Source: Theodoxus fluviatilis | Taxonomy: Eukaryota > Mollusca > Gastropoda > Cycloneritida > Neritidae | Assembly: GCA_034096865.1 (NCBI GenBank) | Contig: JAWQFJ010028338.1 | Span: forward strand, 1-22,500 | Direction of reading: 5' to 3' | DNA length: 22,500 nt | Part shown: positions 8,579 to 16,300 of the stretch, in pieces | Numbering within the stretch: position 1 is the first letter of the stretch | Layout: the number at the start of each line of letters is the position of its first letter | The notes under the pieces: model-generated | Seen by the model: only the letters and a program-made list of their open reading frames with translations | Database searches by the model: none | Told to the model about the DNA's origin: nothing | Program-made: the position numbers and the translations under genes

Positions 8579-8931
8579 CCTGTACCACCCATTATCACCC
8601 ACCCTGCTCAATCCTGTACCACCCATTATCACCCACCCTGCTCAATCCTGTACCACCCATTATCACCCACCCTGCTCAATCCTGTACCACCCATTATCAC
8701 CCACCCTGCTCAATCCTGTACCACCCATTATCACCCACCCTGCTCAATCCTGTACCACCCATTATCACCCACCCTGCTCAATCCTGTACCACCCATTATC
8801 ACCCACCCTGCTCAATCCTGTACCACCCATTATCACCCACCCTGCTCAATCCTGTACCACCCATTATCACCCACCCTGCTCAATCCTGTACCACCCATTA
8901 TCACCCACCCTGCTCAATCCTGTACCACCCA
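8579..8931. repeat. Perfect 34-bp minisatellite, 10 units plus a partial
   Basis: The unit starts CCTGTACCACCCATTATCAC and ends CCACCCTGCTCAAT. Unit starts fall at 8579 and every 34 bases to 8885, with a 13-base partial at 8919. By eye all ten full units are identical, which points to recent expansion or homogenisation. Because 34 is not a multiple of three, no repeat protein is expected. Confidence 0.97.
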
Positions 8932-9050
8932 CAGCTGTCCACCACATGTTGCTGCCACTTGACTGATTTTTTTTCTACAAATTGCATAATCCTTACATGA
9001 CTTTGGAATGAAACATGTGAATGACTTACAGGACCTTAAGTTAAACACAC

Positions 9051-9164
9051 ATACCCCCCACTCCCATCTCCCGCCACTCATCCCCACTCCCACCCCTCAC
9101 CCCCACTCCCATCCCTCACCCCTCACCCCCACTCCCACCCCTCACCCCCACTCCCACCCCTCAT
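9051..9164. repeat. C-rich ~19-bp degenerate tandem repeat
   Basis: Repeats of CTCACCCCCACTCCCACCC with ATCCC and CGCC variants. The plus strand carries almost no G, so the minus strand has repeated short G runs. Confidence 0.85.
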
Positions 9165-9228
9165 CAGCTGGAACCTCTGGTTGCTAGGCATTCCAGGGCC
9201 TACTCCAGTAGCTCAACCTGGGGGTTAC

Positions 9229-9297
9229 ATACACACACACACACACACACACATACACACACACACATACACACACACACACGCATGCACACACACG

Positions 9298-9334
<37 letters not shown>

Positions 9335-9356
9335 CACACACACACACACACACACA
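9229..9356. repeat. Interrupted (AC)n microsatellite, about 128 bp
   Basis: AC dinucleotides broken by AT and CG steps (ACATAC, ACGCATGC, GCGCGC near 9298-9306). Alternating purine-pyrimidine throughout, so prone to Z-DNA. The His/Thr frames on it are by-products. Confidence 0.95.
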
Positions 9357-9608
9357 TTCAAACCCCCCACCACCTCATCCACTCACCCATCCACACACAT
9401 AATGAGCTTCCTGGAAGAGCTGTTTTGAACTGGCAGACCTTTAGTGTAGCTGCTTGTGGACTGAAGACAGGGCAGGTGACACCCAATTAAGTTGCTGTCA
9501 TCCCATGCTGAGACCAGCAGGAGACTGCTAGGGTTTGCCCAGCAGCTGTGGCCAGCCAGAAATAGAGTCAAGGCTCCCTGGAGAAACCAGACAGGCTGGA
9601 CCCTGATG

Positions 9609-9611
<3 letters not shown>

Positions 9612-9648
<37 letters not shown>
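9612..9648. repeat. (TGC)12 trinucleotide repeat
   Basis: About 37 bases of uninterrupted TGC/CTG. On the minus strand it reads as CAG, giving a 12-residue glutamine run in a 92-codon frame (9383-9661). That frame has no recognised domain and ends in repeat flank, so coding is not supported. CTG/CAG runs form hairpins and are length-unstable. Confidence 0.95.
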
Positions 9649-9649
<1 letters not shown>

Positions 9650-9844
9650 GTGGTGAAGCACCTCTTTTTGTCTCTCCTGAACTCCATCACTTGCAGTGCT
9701 TCAATATATATATGCTTTCCCTTGTGGCATGGTGTTACATCACAGCGTTATGTCAGTTACACATGTTAAAAATCCTGAGCCTCAAAATGAATGAGCTGCA
9801 GAATTTGATCCATGACTCATTAACATTTTTGTTTGGTTGGTTGG

Positions 9845-11032
9845 TTTTTGACTCACATGCGAAGCAAAAGTGAGTCTATGTACTCACCCGTGTCGTCCGT
9901 CTGGGCGTCCGTGAAAAACTTTAACGTTGGATTTTTCTCCGAGACTATTAAGTCTATCAACACCCAATTTGGCATGATGGTGTATGATGACAAGGCGTCA
10001 AAAAACATACATAGTGACTTGACCTTGCTTGAAGGTCAAGGTCGCAGGGGCCATAGATGTTGTCTAAAAAACAGCCATTTTTCACATTTTCCCAATTTTC
10101 TCTGAAGTTTTTGAGATTGGATACCTGACCTATATATGGTGTATAGGGCAAAGTAATCCCTATCTTTTGATACCAGTTTGATTGACCTTGCTTCAAGGTC
10201 AAGGTCACAGGAGCTCTTTAAAGTTGGATTGTATACATATTTTGAAGTGACCTTGACCCTGAACTATGAAAGATAACTTTTCCAAACTTCATAACACTGT
10301 AGTACACATGTTATACTTTCATAATAGGTCACCTGTGTTGTCCGTCCGGGCGTCCAGGCGTCTGTCCGGGCGTCCGGGCAGACCGGGCGTCCGGGCGTCC
10401 TTTAATCCGTAAAAAACTTTAACGTTGGATTTTTCTCGGAGACTATTAAGTCTATCAACACCCAATTTGGCATGATAGTGTAGGATGACAAGGCGTACAA
10501 AAACATACACAGTGACTTGACCTTGCTTCAAGGTCAAGGTCACAGGAACTCTTTAAAGTTGGATTGTATACATATTTTGAAGTGACCTTGACCCTGAACT
10601 ATGGAAGATAACTCTTCCAAACTTAATAACATTGTAGTACACATGTTATACTTTCATCATGATACACATTTGGTCACATGTCATCAAGTTCAAGGTCACT
10701 TTGACCCTTATGAAATGTGACCAAAATGGGGTAGTGAACCACTAAAAGTGACCATATCTCATGGTAGAAAGTGCCAATAAGCACCATTGTGCTTCCTATG
10801 TCTTGAATTAACAGCTTTGTGTTGCATGACCTTGGATGACCTTGACCTTGGGTCAAGGTCACGTGTATTTTTTTTTGAAAAAAGTGTAAAGCATTTCTTA
10901 GTGTATGATGTCATTGCTAGGTTTAGTTGTTTGACCTTGAAGGACACCTGAAGGTCAAGGTCATGTAAAGGTCAAGGTCATGTAAAGGTCAAGGTCAAGC
11001 ATGTGAGTCGTATGGGCTTTGCCCTTCTTGTT
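9845..11032 (+). mobile_element. Non-autonomous dispersed element, copy 3 (two internal units)
   Basis: Longest copy. Ends match copy 2: TTTTTGACTCACATGC at 9845 and GGGCTTTGCCCTTCTTGTT ending at 11032. Subterminal inverted repeats are GACTCACATGC (9850-9860) and GCATGTGAGTC (10999-11009). The terminal hairpin is at 11014-11024. The internal unit starts once near 9882 and again near 10327, the second with an expanded GGGCGTCC-type octamer array (about 10340-10400). The distal region carries exact DR0 sites at 10837 (minus), 10952, 10969 and 10986, plus one in each unit (10196, 10531). AGGTCAAGGTCATGTA is itself duplicated near the 3' end. No coding capacity was found. The left flank is a GGTT repeat and the right flank AAAGATTA. 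No clear target-site duplication is visible. Confidence 0.8.
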
Positions 11033-11255
11033 AAAGATTACATTTTGTTATATTTATTCACCAACCTCTGGAATTTGGTATGGGAAAGGGAACTGTGTAT
11101 GTAGTGAACGGGATTAATGAGAGAATGGTTGCTGTAAATGCATTTGGATTCTCAAAGAAAATAACCACAAAGGGTACTTTTTACATTCATTGATTACATA
11201 GTTTAAATAGTTTTGTATCGGTCTCTCATGAATAGTGAGGTCTGCAGATTCACTT
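11033..11255. other. No gene seen
   Basis: AT-rich unique-looking sequence between element copy 3 and the CT tract. Confidence 0.5.
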
Positions 11256-11296
11256 CTGTCTCTCTCTGTATCTCTCTGTCTCTCTCTCTCTCTCTG

Positions 11297-11385
<89 letters not shown>

Positions 11386-11396
11386 CCTCCCTCTCT
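11256..11396. repeat. (CT)n microsatellite, about 140 bp
   Basis: CT dinucleotides with occasional TG and TA interruptions at the 5' end, pure for about 80 bases, ending in TCCTCCCTCC. A serine/leucine-rich frame through it is a by-product. Confidence 0.95.
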
Positions 11397-11597
11397 TGTA
11401 TATATAAAGTTTATAAACTCACTTATTCATGCACGCACATGCACACATGCTTTTTATTAATAATCAAACAATTTTTGTAGAGACTTCATATGATGAGAAT
11501 GATGTTACAGACAAAAAGTTTAGTGATGCAAAGTAGCATAGCCAGCCTTTAGCAATAACTGCGTTTTGAAAAACTCTCTTGATGGTCTGAGGTCTAT
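11397..11597. other. No gene seen
   Basis: AT-rich unique-looking sequence after the CT tract. A CATGCACGCACATGCACACATGC stretch near 11428-11450 is alternating purine-pyrimidine. Nothing else recognised. Confidence 0.5.
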
Positions 11598-12141
11598 GTG
11601 TTGGTGTGGAGTCTGGAAATTAAATGGAAAATGAAAAGGAAGACAGAAAAAATGAGGGATGAAAGGGAAACAGAAGTGGAGTTAGGTGTTGAAGATGAGA
11701 CAGGAGAGGAAAGAATCTATAGACAAGAAAATACAGAGACGGGTTGGGAGCATGAAGGTGACACAGACCCAAGGAGAAATGGAAGAGGAGAAAAGAATAG
11801 TGACCAGATAAAACTGATGAAGGGAGAGAAGAAGCAATGGAATTATGAGAGATGGAAGTATAGATTAGTGAAGTTTGAGGCCAGTGTCAGCTTTTATGGG
11901 CTGAGCATGTCCAAGAACAAATCCATTCACCGGAGTTGCTTGCTTGCAGTGTGCCGGGCAAGCCAAGAATTATTTGTTGTATGAATCAGACTGGGAGATG
12001 TGGTGGATGAAAAAGAAATGATAGATGAAGCAAAAGATGGAAAGAAAAGACTTGAGGGGAGAGGAGATGAGAATAAAAATGAAACCAGACAAAAAAGAGA
12101 AGAGATTAAGAAAATCAGGGGGTGGGGGTGGGGGGGGGGGG
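11598..12141 (+). repeat. Purine-rich, non-tandem tract ending in a G run
   Basis: Plus strand dominated by A and G from about 11617 to 11880 and again 12000-12141. It ends GGGGGTGGGGGTG followed by a G12 run (12118-12141), a G-quadruplex candidate. The lysine/glutamate-rich plus-strand frames (11598-11984 and 12000-12302) follow from this composition, and no domain was recognised. A charged coiled-coil exon is the alternative. Confidence 0.5.
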
Positions 12142-12214
12142 AGTATTTTTCCTGTTGCCATCATGAGAAATGGTTGAAAGTCTTTATCCATTTTTTTAAC
12201 CTTGAGGGCCATAG

Positions 12215-12466
12215 CAATTTCCTCATTTACAAGGACGAGGTTCTGGATTCAGCCGTGGGCATCTTCCCCACTCCCCTGTGCCGGGCTACCTCCGCCACCT
12301 GAGAGAGCGCTTCCCACAGTGTTGCCTCAGATCAGACAGGAAGGCGGTGCTGGTCTGCCCTCAGAGCAGGTACAGGGCCAGGAGACAAGGTTTTCCAATG
12401 CCCAGCACCACCACAGTGGAGCAGTCTCCATCTTGCCAGCCCCCAGTCAGACTGTCTCCTCATTGA
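12215..12466 (+). CDS. Weak candidate terminal coding segment next to repeat family B
   Basis: Plus-strand frame open from after a TAG (12212-12214) to TGA (12464-12466). It reads HLPHSPVPGYLRHLRERF, then PQCCLRSDRKAVLVCPQSR and GFPMPSTTTVEQSPSCQPPV. The segment is more GC-rich than its flanks. An acceptor-like TTTACAAG lies at 12226-12233. CTTCCCACAG and CAGGTACAG could also serve as splice sites. Two other plus-strand frames are open over the same stretch, so the frame is uncertain. It ends 5 bases before repeat family B. Product unknown. Confidence 0.2.
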   Translation, partial: QFPHLQGRGSGFSRGHLPHSPVPGYLRHLRERFPQCCLRSDRKAVLVCPQSRYRARRQGFPMPSTTTVEQSPSCQPPVRLSPH

Positions 12467-12471
12467 AGATC

Positions 12472-12642
12472 CCCTGTGGGTTGGGGGTCAGAATAGACCC
12501 ACCACATTTCCATACCTGGTTTCTAAGAGGCGAATAACTAGAGACAGCCTGACTATATTTGCTTGTAGTCTATTCTTTTGATTTTCGTGCTTAATGGCCT
12601 TCCATAGCCTTCAAAGGCAGATAGGCCATAAGACTCCGTCCA
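12472..12642 (+). repeat. Dispersed repeat family B, copy B
   Basis: CCCTGTGGGTTGGGGGTCAG, AATAGACCCACCACATTTCC, TAAGAGGCGAATAA, CTTGTAGTCTATTCTTTTG, then ATGGCC..CATAGCC..AGGCC. These motifs recur in the same order at 12859-13050. It joins directly onto a LINE 3' end at about 12640. Confidence 0.65.
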
Positions 12643-12749
12643 CCGAAATCCTCATTCAAAAAGAGACTGAAAACTTTCTTGTTTTCCCAGTGAAGTTGTG
12701 CTGCACCGACTTTTTTCCACCTGATGTCGGTGCTATATAAACCTCAACT
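12640..12749 (+). mobile_element. LINE 3' end (CR1/L2-like): last codons, stem-loop and tail
   Basis: Codons 12649-12690 read SSFKKRLKTFLFSQ before TGA (12691-12693). This is the pattern of the extreme C-terminus of CR1/L2-type reverse-transcriptase ORFs (a S-F-K-x-x-L-K-x-x-L-F pattern, from knowledge of the family). Downstream is a perfect 8-bp stem, GCACCGAC (12703-12710) with GTCGGTGC (12726-12733), then CTATATAAACC and a simple CA repeat. A short 3' UTR with hairpin, a GCTATATAAA-like phrase and a microsatellite tail is typical of such LINE ends. Only the last few percent of an element is present. It may be 5'-truncated at insertion or form one composite with family B copy B. Confidence 0.65.
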
Positions 12750-12773
12750 TCACACATACACATACACATGTGC

Positions 12774-12808
<35 letters not shown>

Positions 12809-12817
12809 CACACACAT
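12750..12817. repeat. (CA)n microsatellite at the LINE tail
   Basis: CACACATACACATAC passing into nearly pure CA with one AAA interruption. Its position directly after the LINE tail suggests that it arose from the element's 3' end. Confidence 0.9.
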
Positions 12818-12858
12818 GCATGTAATTCTAATTTGATGATCTGCTCCAATAGTTGCTC

Positions 12859-13050
12859 CCCCTGTGGGATGAGGGTAAGAATAGACCTACTGCATCTCCA
12901 TACATGATATGTAAGAAGTGAAAAATAAGAAAAATTGTGACTTGGCTTGTTTTTATTCTAACCTGCCCTGATGATTTTTTAAAAATATAAATGGCCGTAC
13001 ATAGCCTACAACCACTGATGGGCCTTTAATCTCCATCCATCCATCCAACT
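12859..13050 (+). repeat. Dispersed repeat family B, copy C
   Basis: CCCTGTGGGATGAGGGTAAG, AATAGACCTAC, CATCTCCATACATGATATGT, a purine-rich block, GACTTGGCTTG, TATTCTAACCTGCCCTGATG, then ATGGCCGTACATAGCC..GATGGGCC, ending in (CATC)n. It is the most complete of the three copies. The tetranucleotide tail suggests that the 3' end of a retroposed element lies there. Confidence 0.65.
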
Positions 13051-13527
13051 GTTGCAGACATGTCTTTTTGTATCAGCTTTTCTATGGCCTCGTTAGCTGA
13101 GCAATGAGATAGGCTGTTTGCCTTGAGATGTGAAGTTTTTTCCTTGTCTCATCGCTTGAGTGCCGTCATTTTGTCCAAGCAAAAGAAGTCTGCTTTCAAC
13201 ACAAAAGACTTCCTCCCCTGTTTTCAAGACAAAAGTTTTCTTTATCCTGGGAGGAAACTTATAATCATGCTTGTGATAGGAACATGTCTGTCATTGTGAG
13301 ACGTGTGATTATACTCTTGCTACACACCTGATGATTCAATTTCAAAGTTGTTAATTTGTTGCAGTATGTGTCCTCCATACTTTTATTTGGATTGCTACTG
13401 CTTAATGGTGTTCTGCTTAACACTTGGACAGTGTTTATTCATAGATTTTCAATCTGGATACAGTTTGCAGAAAAATAAATCTGTATGCTCATAGTTTGTT
13501 TATAAAATTCTGATCATTTTTCACTGT
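13051..13527. other. No gene seen
   Basis: Unique-looking sequence. GTTAGCTGAGC near 13092-13102 resembles a tRNA A box, but no B box follows. A CAAGACAAAAG/CAACACAAAAG phrase occurs twice near 13197-13230. Confidence 0.5.
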
Positions 13528-13560
13528 GGGGCCGGGGGTGGGGGTGGGTGGTGGGTGGGG
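13528..13560 (+). other. G-quadruplex candidate
   Basis: GGGGCCGGGGGTGGGGGTGG followed by GTGGTGGGTGGGG. At least five G runs of three or more with loops of one to four bases on the plus strand. It lies at the left edge of the GA tract. Confidence 0.75.
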
Positions 13561-13834
13561 AGAGAGCCGAGAGGAGAGAGCGAGAGTCGCGAGTGAGAAG
13601 TGAGAGAGAGAGGAGAGACGAGTGACCGTAGAAGAGACGACGAGAGTGACGTGAGAGAGCGAGTGAGTGCTGAGGATGTAGTGAGTGTGAGAGAGTGATG
13701 GAGAGTGAGAGAGAGTGAGAGTGAGAGAGAGAGTGAGAGAGAGAGAGTGAGAGAGAGAGAAAGAGAGAGAGAGTGAGAGAAAGAGAGAGAGAGAGAAAGA
13801 GAGAGAGTGAGAGAGAGAGTGAGAGAGTGATTGA

Positions 13835-13886
<52 letters not shown>

Positions 13887-14043
13887 AGGGTCGGGGAAGA
13901 GTGAGCCAAGCAGTGGTGGAAAGGAAGAAGAAGGGAGGGGTGGGAGGAGAGAAAGAAAAGATGAGAAGAATGAAGAATAGGTGAGGTGGGATGAGATAAA
14001 GGAAGAGGAGTTGTGAGGAGACAGAAGTCGAGTGGAAGTGTTG

Positions 14044-14120
<77 letters not shown>

Positions 14121-14137
14121 GGGGTGGGGGGGGGTGA
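13561..14137 (+). repeat. Long purine (GA)n tract, about 575 bp
   Basis: Degenerate GAGA/GAGTGA repeats to about 13884, a purine-rich non-tandem middle (13885-14048), pure (GA)n to 14115 and GTGGGGGGGTGGGGGGGG at the end. A 217-codon minus-strand Ser/Leu frame (13514-14167) exists only because CTCT repeats contain no stop codons. Mirror-symmetric GA tracts can form triplex (H-DNA). Confidence 0.9.
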
Positions 14138-14474
14138 TTTGAACTGAACTTTTATTGCCAAGGTCATTGGCCCTTTTGAATTACAAATATTTTGACATAA
14201 TCACAGTATCTTAAATGTATTTGTCATGAAGAATTTCATGTGTCATGGACCAGCTTGCAGTTCTCCCTTAGAGGTCGAAGATTAATCTAATGTACGGTCT
14301 AATTTATACTCATGGAACTTCATTGCATGAAATATGCAGATTGCAAGTGATTTAGATTTTGTTTTGATCAGAATCTTACATAATTGAAGTACATAACGTC
14401 ATAAGCTCGAGCTTGCTCGTTTAACCATGTTTTTGTTTTTTTCCTAGTCATAAGTATGGCTGTTCAACAAGAAG
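14138..14474. other. No gene seen
   Basis: AT-rich unique-looking sequence between two purine tracts. CTCGAGCTTGCTCG near 14406-14419 is a small near-palindrome. Confidence 0.5.
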
Positions 14475-14877
14475 TGGAGAGAGAGAGAGGAGGGGTGGGG
14501 TGGGGGGGGGGGTGGGGGGAGAGTGAGATGAAATGAAGGATGAGTGTGATGAGGAAATAGAAGTTGCCTGGAAAAGGGTAGGAGGAAGTCATGCTGAAAG
14601 AAATAAACAGAAGAGAGAGCAGGTGAGGACTATGAGATAGAATGACCATGAGAGTTGTGCCTTGTAGAAATGAGTAAGGTGGGGTAGAAATGTCGGTGGG
14701 GGGGGGGTAGAAATGGGGGTGGGGGTGGGGCGCTTTGTGGAATGGAAGAAGAAAACAATTTGAAAGAAAAAAGTATGAGGAAATTCGAGGAAAACATTGG
14801 TAGGGTTGACATGAAGAATGAGAGACCAAGGGAAGGGCAGAATAGTAGGGAGGCAAGAAGAGAGTGAGGGGTTTTCC
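14475..14877 (+). repeat. Second purine-rich tract with G runs
   Basis: GA repeats and G-rich GGGGTGGGGTG with a long G run (14489-14519), then non-tandem purine-rich sequence with another G cluster near 14697-14730. Proline/histidine/serine-rich minus-strand frames here (14464-14904, 14630-14977) reflect composition. Confidence 0.7.
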
Positions 14878-15464
14878 TAGGAGAGGTTCGGATTTCAATG
14901 GCAATGGCTCTATAGTTTTGCGTAGCAGTTGTAGGGTGGGACCACAGGCTGGGGACAGGACAATAGCTGTGCCTCAATGGCTGCCTGACAAGCGATCAAG
15001 CCAGCTGATGTTCTCCCTGGCTGGTTTCACCTCTGACCGAAACATTTCGGCAGGCTATAGCTGACCCACTGAGCAGCGTTGATGAGAGTAGTACAATGAC
15101 CCATCTGAGCTAGGATGTGGGAAATTGTCTTGAAAGACACTGTAGCCATCACAATGGAGAATCCCGTGGAATGCTGAACCAAGTCAACACTTAAAGAATC
15201 GGACTTCAGCCCATGCACTTGTGCACAGATTGACGTGCAGAACTTTCTTGGTCAGTGCAAGTTGCCAACTTTCACCAGTCTGAAATTACAGACCTGGCTG
15301 GCTGGCATGTTTTTGTGACGTGAAGATGCATCGATCCAAGTTGCGCAGCTGTGCAAGGTCAGCCGCTTGTCCTTTTTTTAATTGTGGGGAGGCAGTTTTG
15401 GAAAAACACGTTGACTTTTGACGTCTTCTTGGTAAACAGTTCCTTTCTCCTAGATTTGGCGGCC
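14878..15464. other. No supported gene; possible 3' UTR at the right end
   Basis: Short frames on both strands (plus 14864-15064, minus 15027-15218) lack splice or domain support. If the terminal exon at 15465-15565 is real, the stretch just left of it is its 3' UTR. An ATTAAA polyadenylation-type hexamer on the minus strand falls about 85 bases past the stop (near 15377-15382). Confidence 0.4.
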
Positions 15465-15565
15465 CTAGGGTTCATCGTCATCTTCAACTGGAAGATTCAG
15501 AGGACGCGAACTTATTTTTCTACCGGGAGCAATGTCCCCAACCCTGGGGACTTTCACGGCCGGAT
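15465..15565 (-). CDS. Candidate terminal exon of an unidentified gene
   Basis: The minus strand reads through a long pyrimidine-rich stretch (CTCTTTCTCCTCTGCTCGCT and onward) to TTCACCTGCATCACAG, a strong acceptor, then 33 codons and TAG (15465-15467). The peptide is PAVKVPRVGDIAPGRKISSR followed by PLNLPVEDDDEP, with a basic middle and an acidic tail. The exon begins at codon position 2. The frame is also open upstream of the acceptor (to 15836), where it becomes proline/serine/leucine-rich intron-like sequence. An ATTAAA signal follows at a suitable distance. I cannot name the protein. It is the best-supported splice boundary in the window, but still without homology evidence. Confidence 0.4.
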
Positions 15566-15773
15566 CTGTGATGCAGGTGAATCGGATTAGACGAGGACCG
15601 GGGCTTTGGAGCGAGCAGAGGAGAAAGAGAGAGAAGGGAAACACAGAAACACTGCTTGCCATGCAAACGGAGAGGGAAACCGCTGCCTCCTTTCCCTTGC
15701 ATTGTAGCCCCGTGAATAGTAGGGAAATGAGAAGGGGGAGCGTGGAATAGGCGGGTAGAGGTGGAAGAAGACC

Positions 15774-15807
15774 GGGAGGGGGGTGGAGGGGAAGGGGAAA
15801 AGGAAGG
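15774..15807 (+). other. G-rich stretch, quadruplex candidate
   Basis: GGGAGGGGGGTGGAGGGGAA followed by GGGGAAAAGGAAGG. On the minus strand this is part of the pyrimidine-rich region upstream of the candidate exon at 15465-15565. Confidence 0.6.
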
Positions 15808-16300
15808 ATGTCCTTTTGAACAGTAGCTACCAGCAATAGCTACAACACAGCAACCATTTAAAAATGACTGAATGGGTTCTGTTGTGAAGATGCAAACAAT
15901 CCAAGGTCAAGTTGTTTTGAGTCCTGGGAATTTCTTCCTTGTACACCCGCAAGTTATCATAAGTTCTTTACATTCCTGCAGCCCTTTGGACAGATAGAAA
16001 TGGTCATCAACTTGACATATCTGGCTGTTGTTTTTTTTTAATGCATATTTGATGACTATGGACGCTGGTTTCGAGAGGAAAACCTCAGCCCTCCAGGACG
16101 GCCATGGCTGTTGTGCACTGCCGCAATAACATCCAGACAATCACCTCTTCCCTTGAGACTTTGTGACAAGGCTCCAAACACTCACTTTGATGGCGGGTTC
16201 TAAATCTAATGCCCATTAAACGCCATCAACGTCCAGTCGTGCGTGCTGTCGGGGAAGGCGTTTATTGACGTGGGAACAGGCCATGATGGCCTTGTTCCGG
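15808..16300. other. No supported gene
   Basis: A 77-codon minus-strand frame (15907-16140) reads YALKKNNSQICQVDDHFYL and looks mildly protein-like, but it has no clear splice sites or recognised family. Otherwise unique-looking sequence leading into the tandem array. Confidence 0.4.

Noticed and set aside
8579..8931. CRISPR array
   Set aside because: The 34-bp units are head-to-tail with no spacers, and the window is eukaryotic in character.
9383..9661. Polyglutamine protein on the minus strand
   Set aside because: The Gln run is the (TGC)12 repeat; the rest has no recognised domain and no supported start.
11598..11984. 128-codon Lys/Glu-rich plus-strand frame as a coiled-coil gene
   Set aside because: Composition follows from the purine-rich tract and no initiation or splice support was found. 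Not fully excluded.
13092..13160. tRNA or tRNA-derived SINE head
   Set aside because: GTTAGCTGAGC resembles an A box, but no B box (GGTTCGAATCC-like) or cloverleaf follows.
13514..14167. 217-codon Ser/Leu-rich minus-strand frame
   Set aside because: Made almost entirely of CT/GA repeats and purine-rich filler, with no initiation context or domain.
15351..15590. Plus-strand 79-codon frame opposite the candidate terminal exon
   Set aside because: Antisense to a segment with better splice and stop signals; no acceptor or domain was seen for it.
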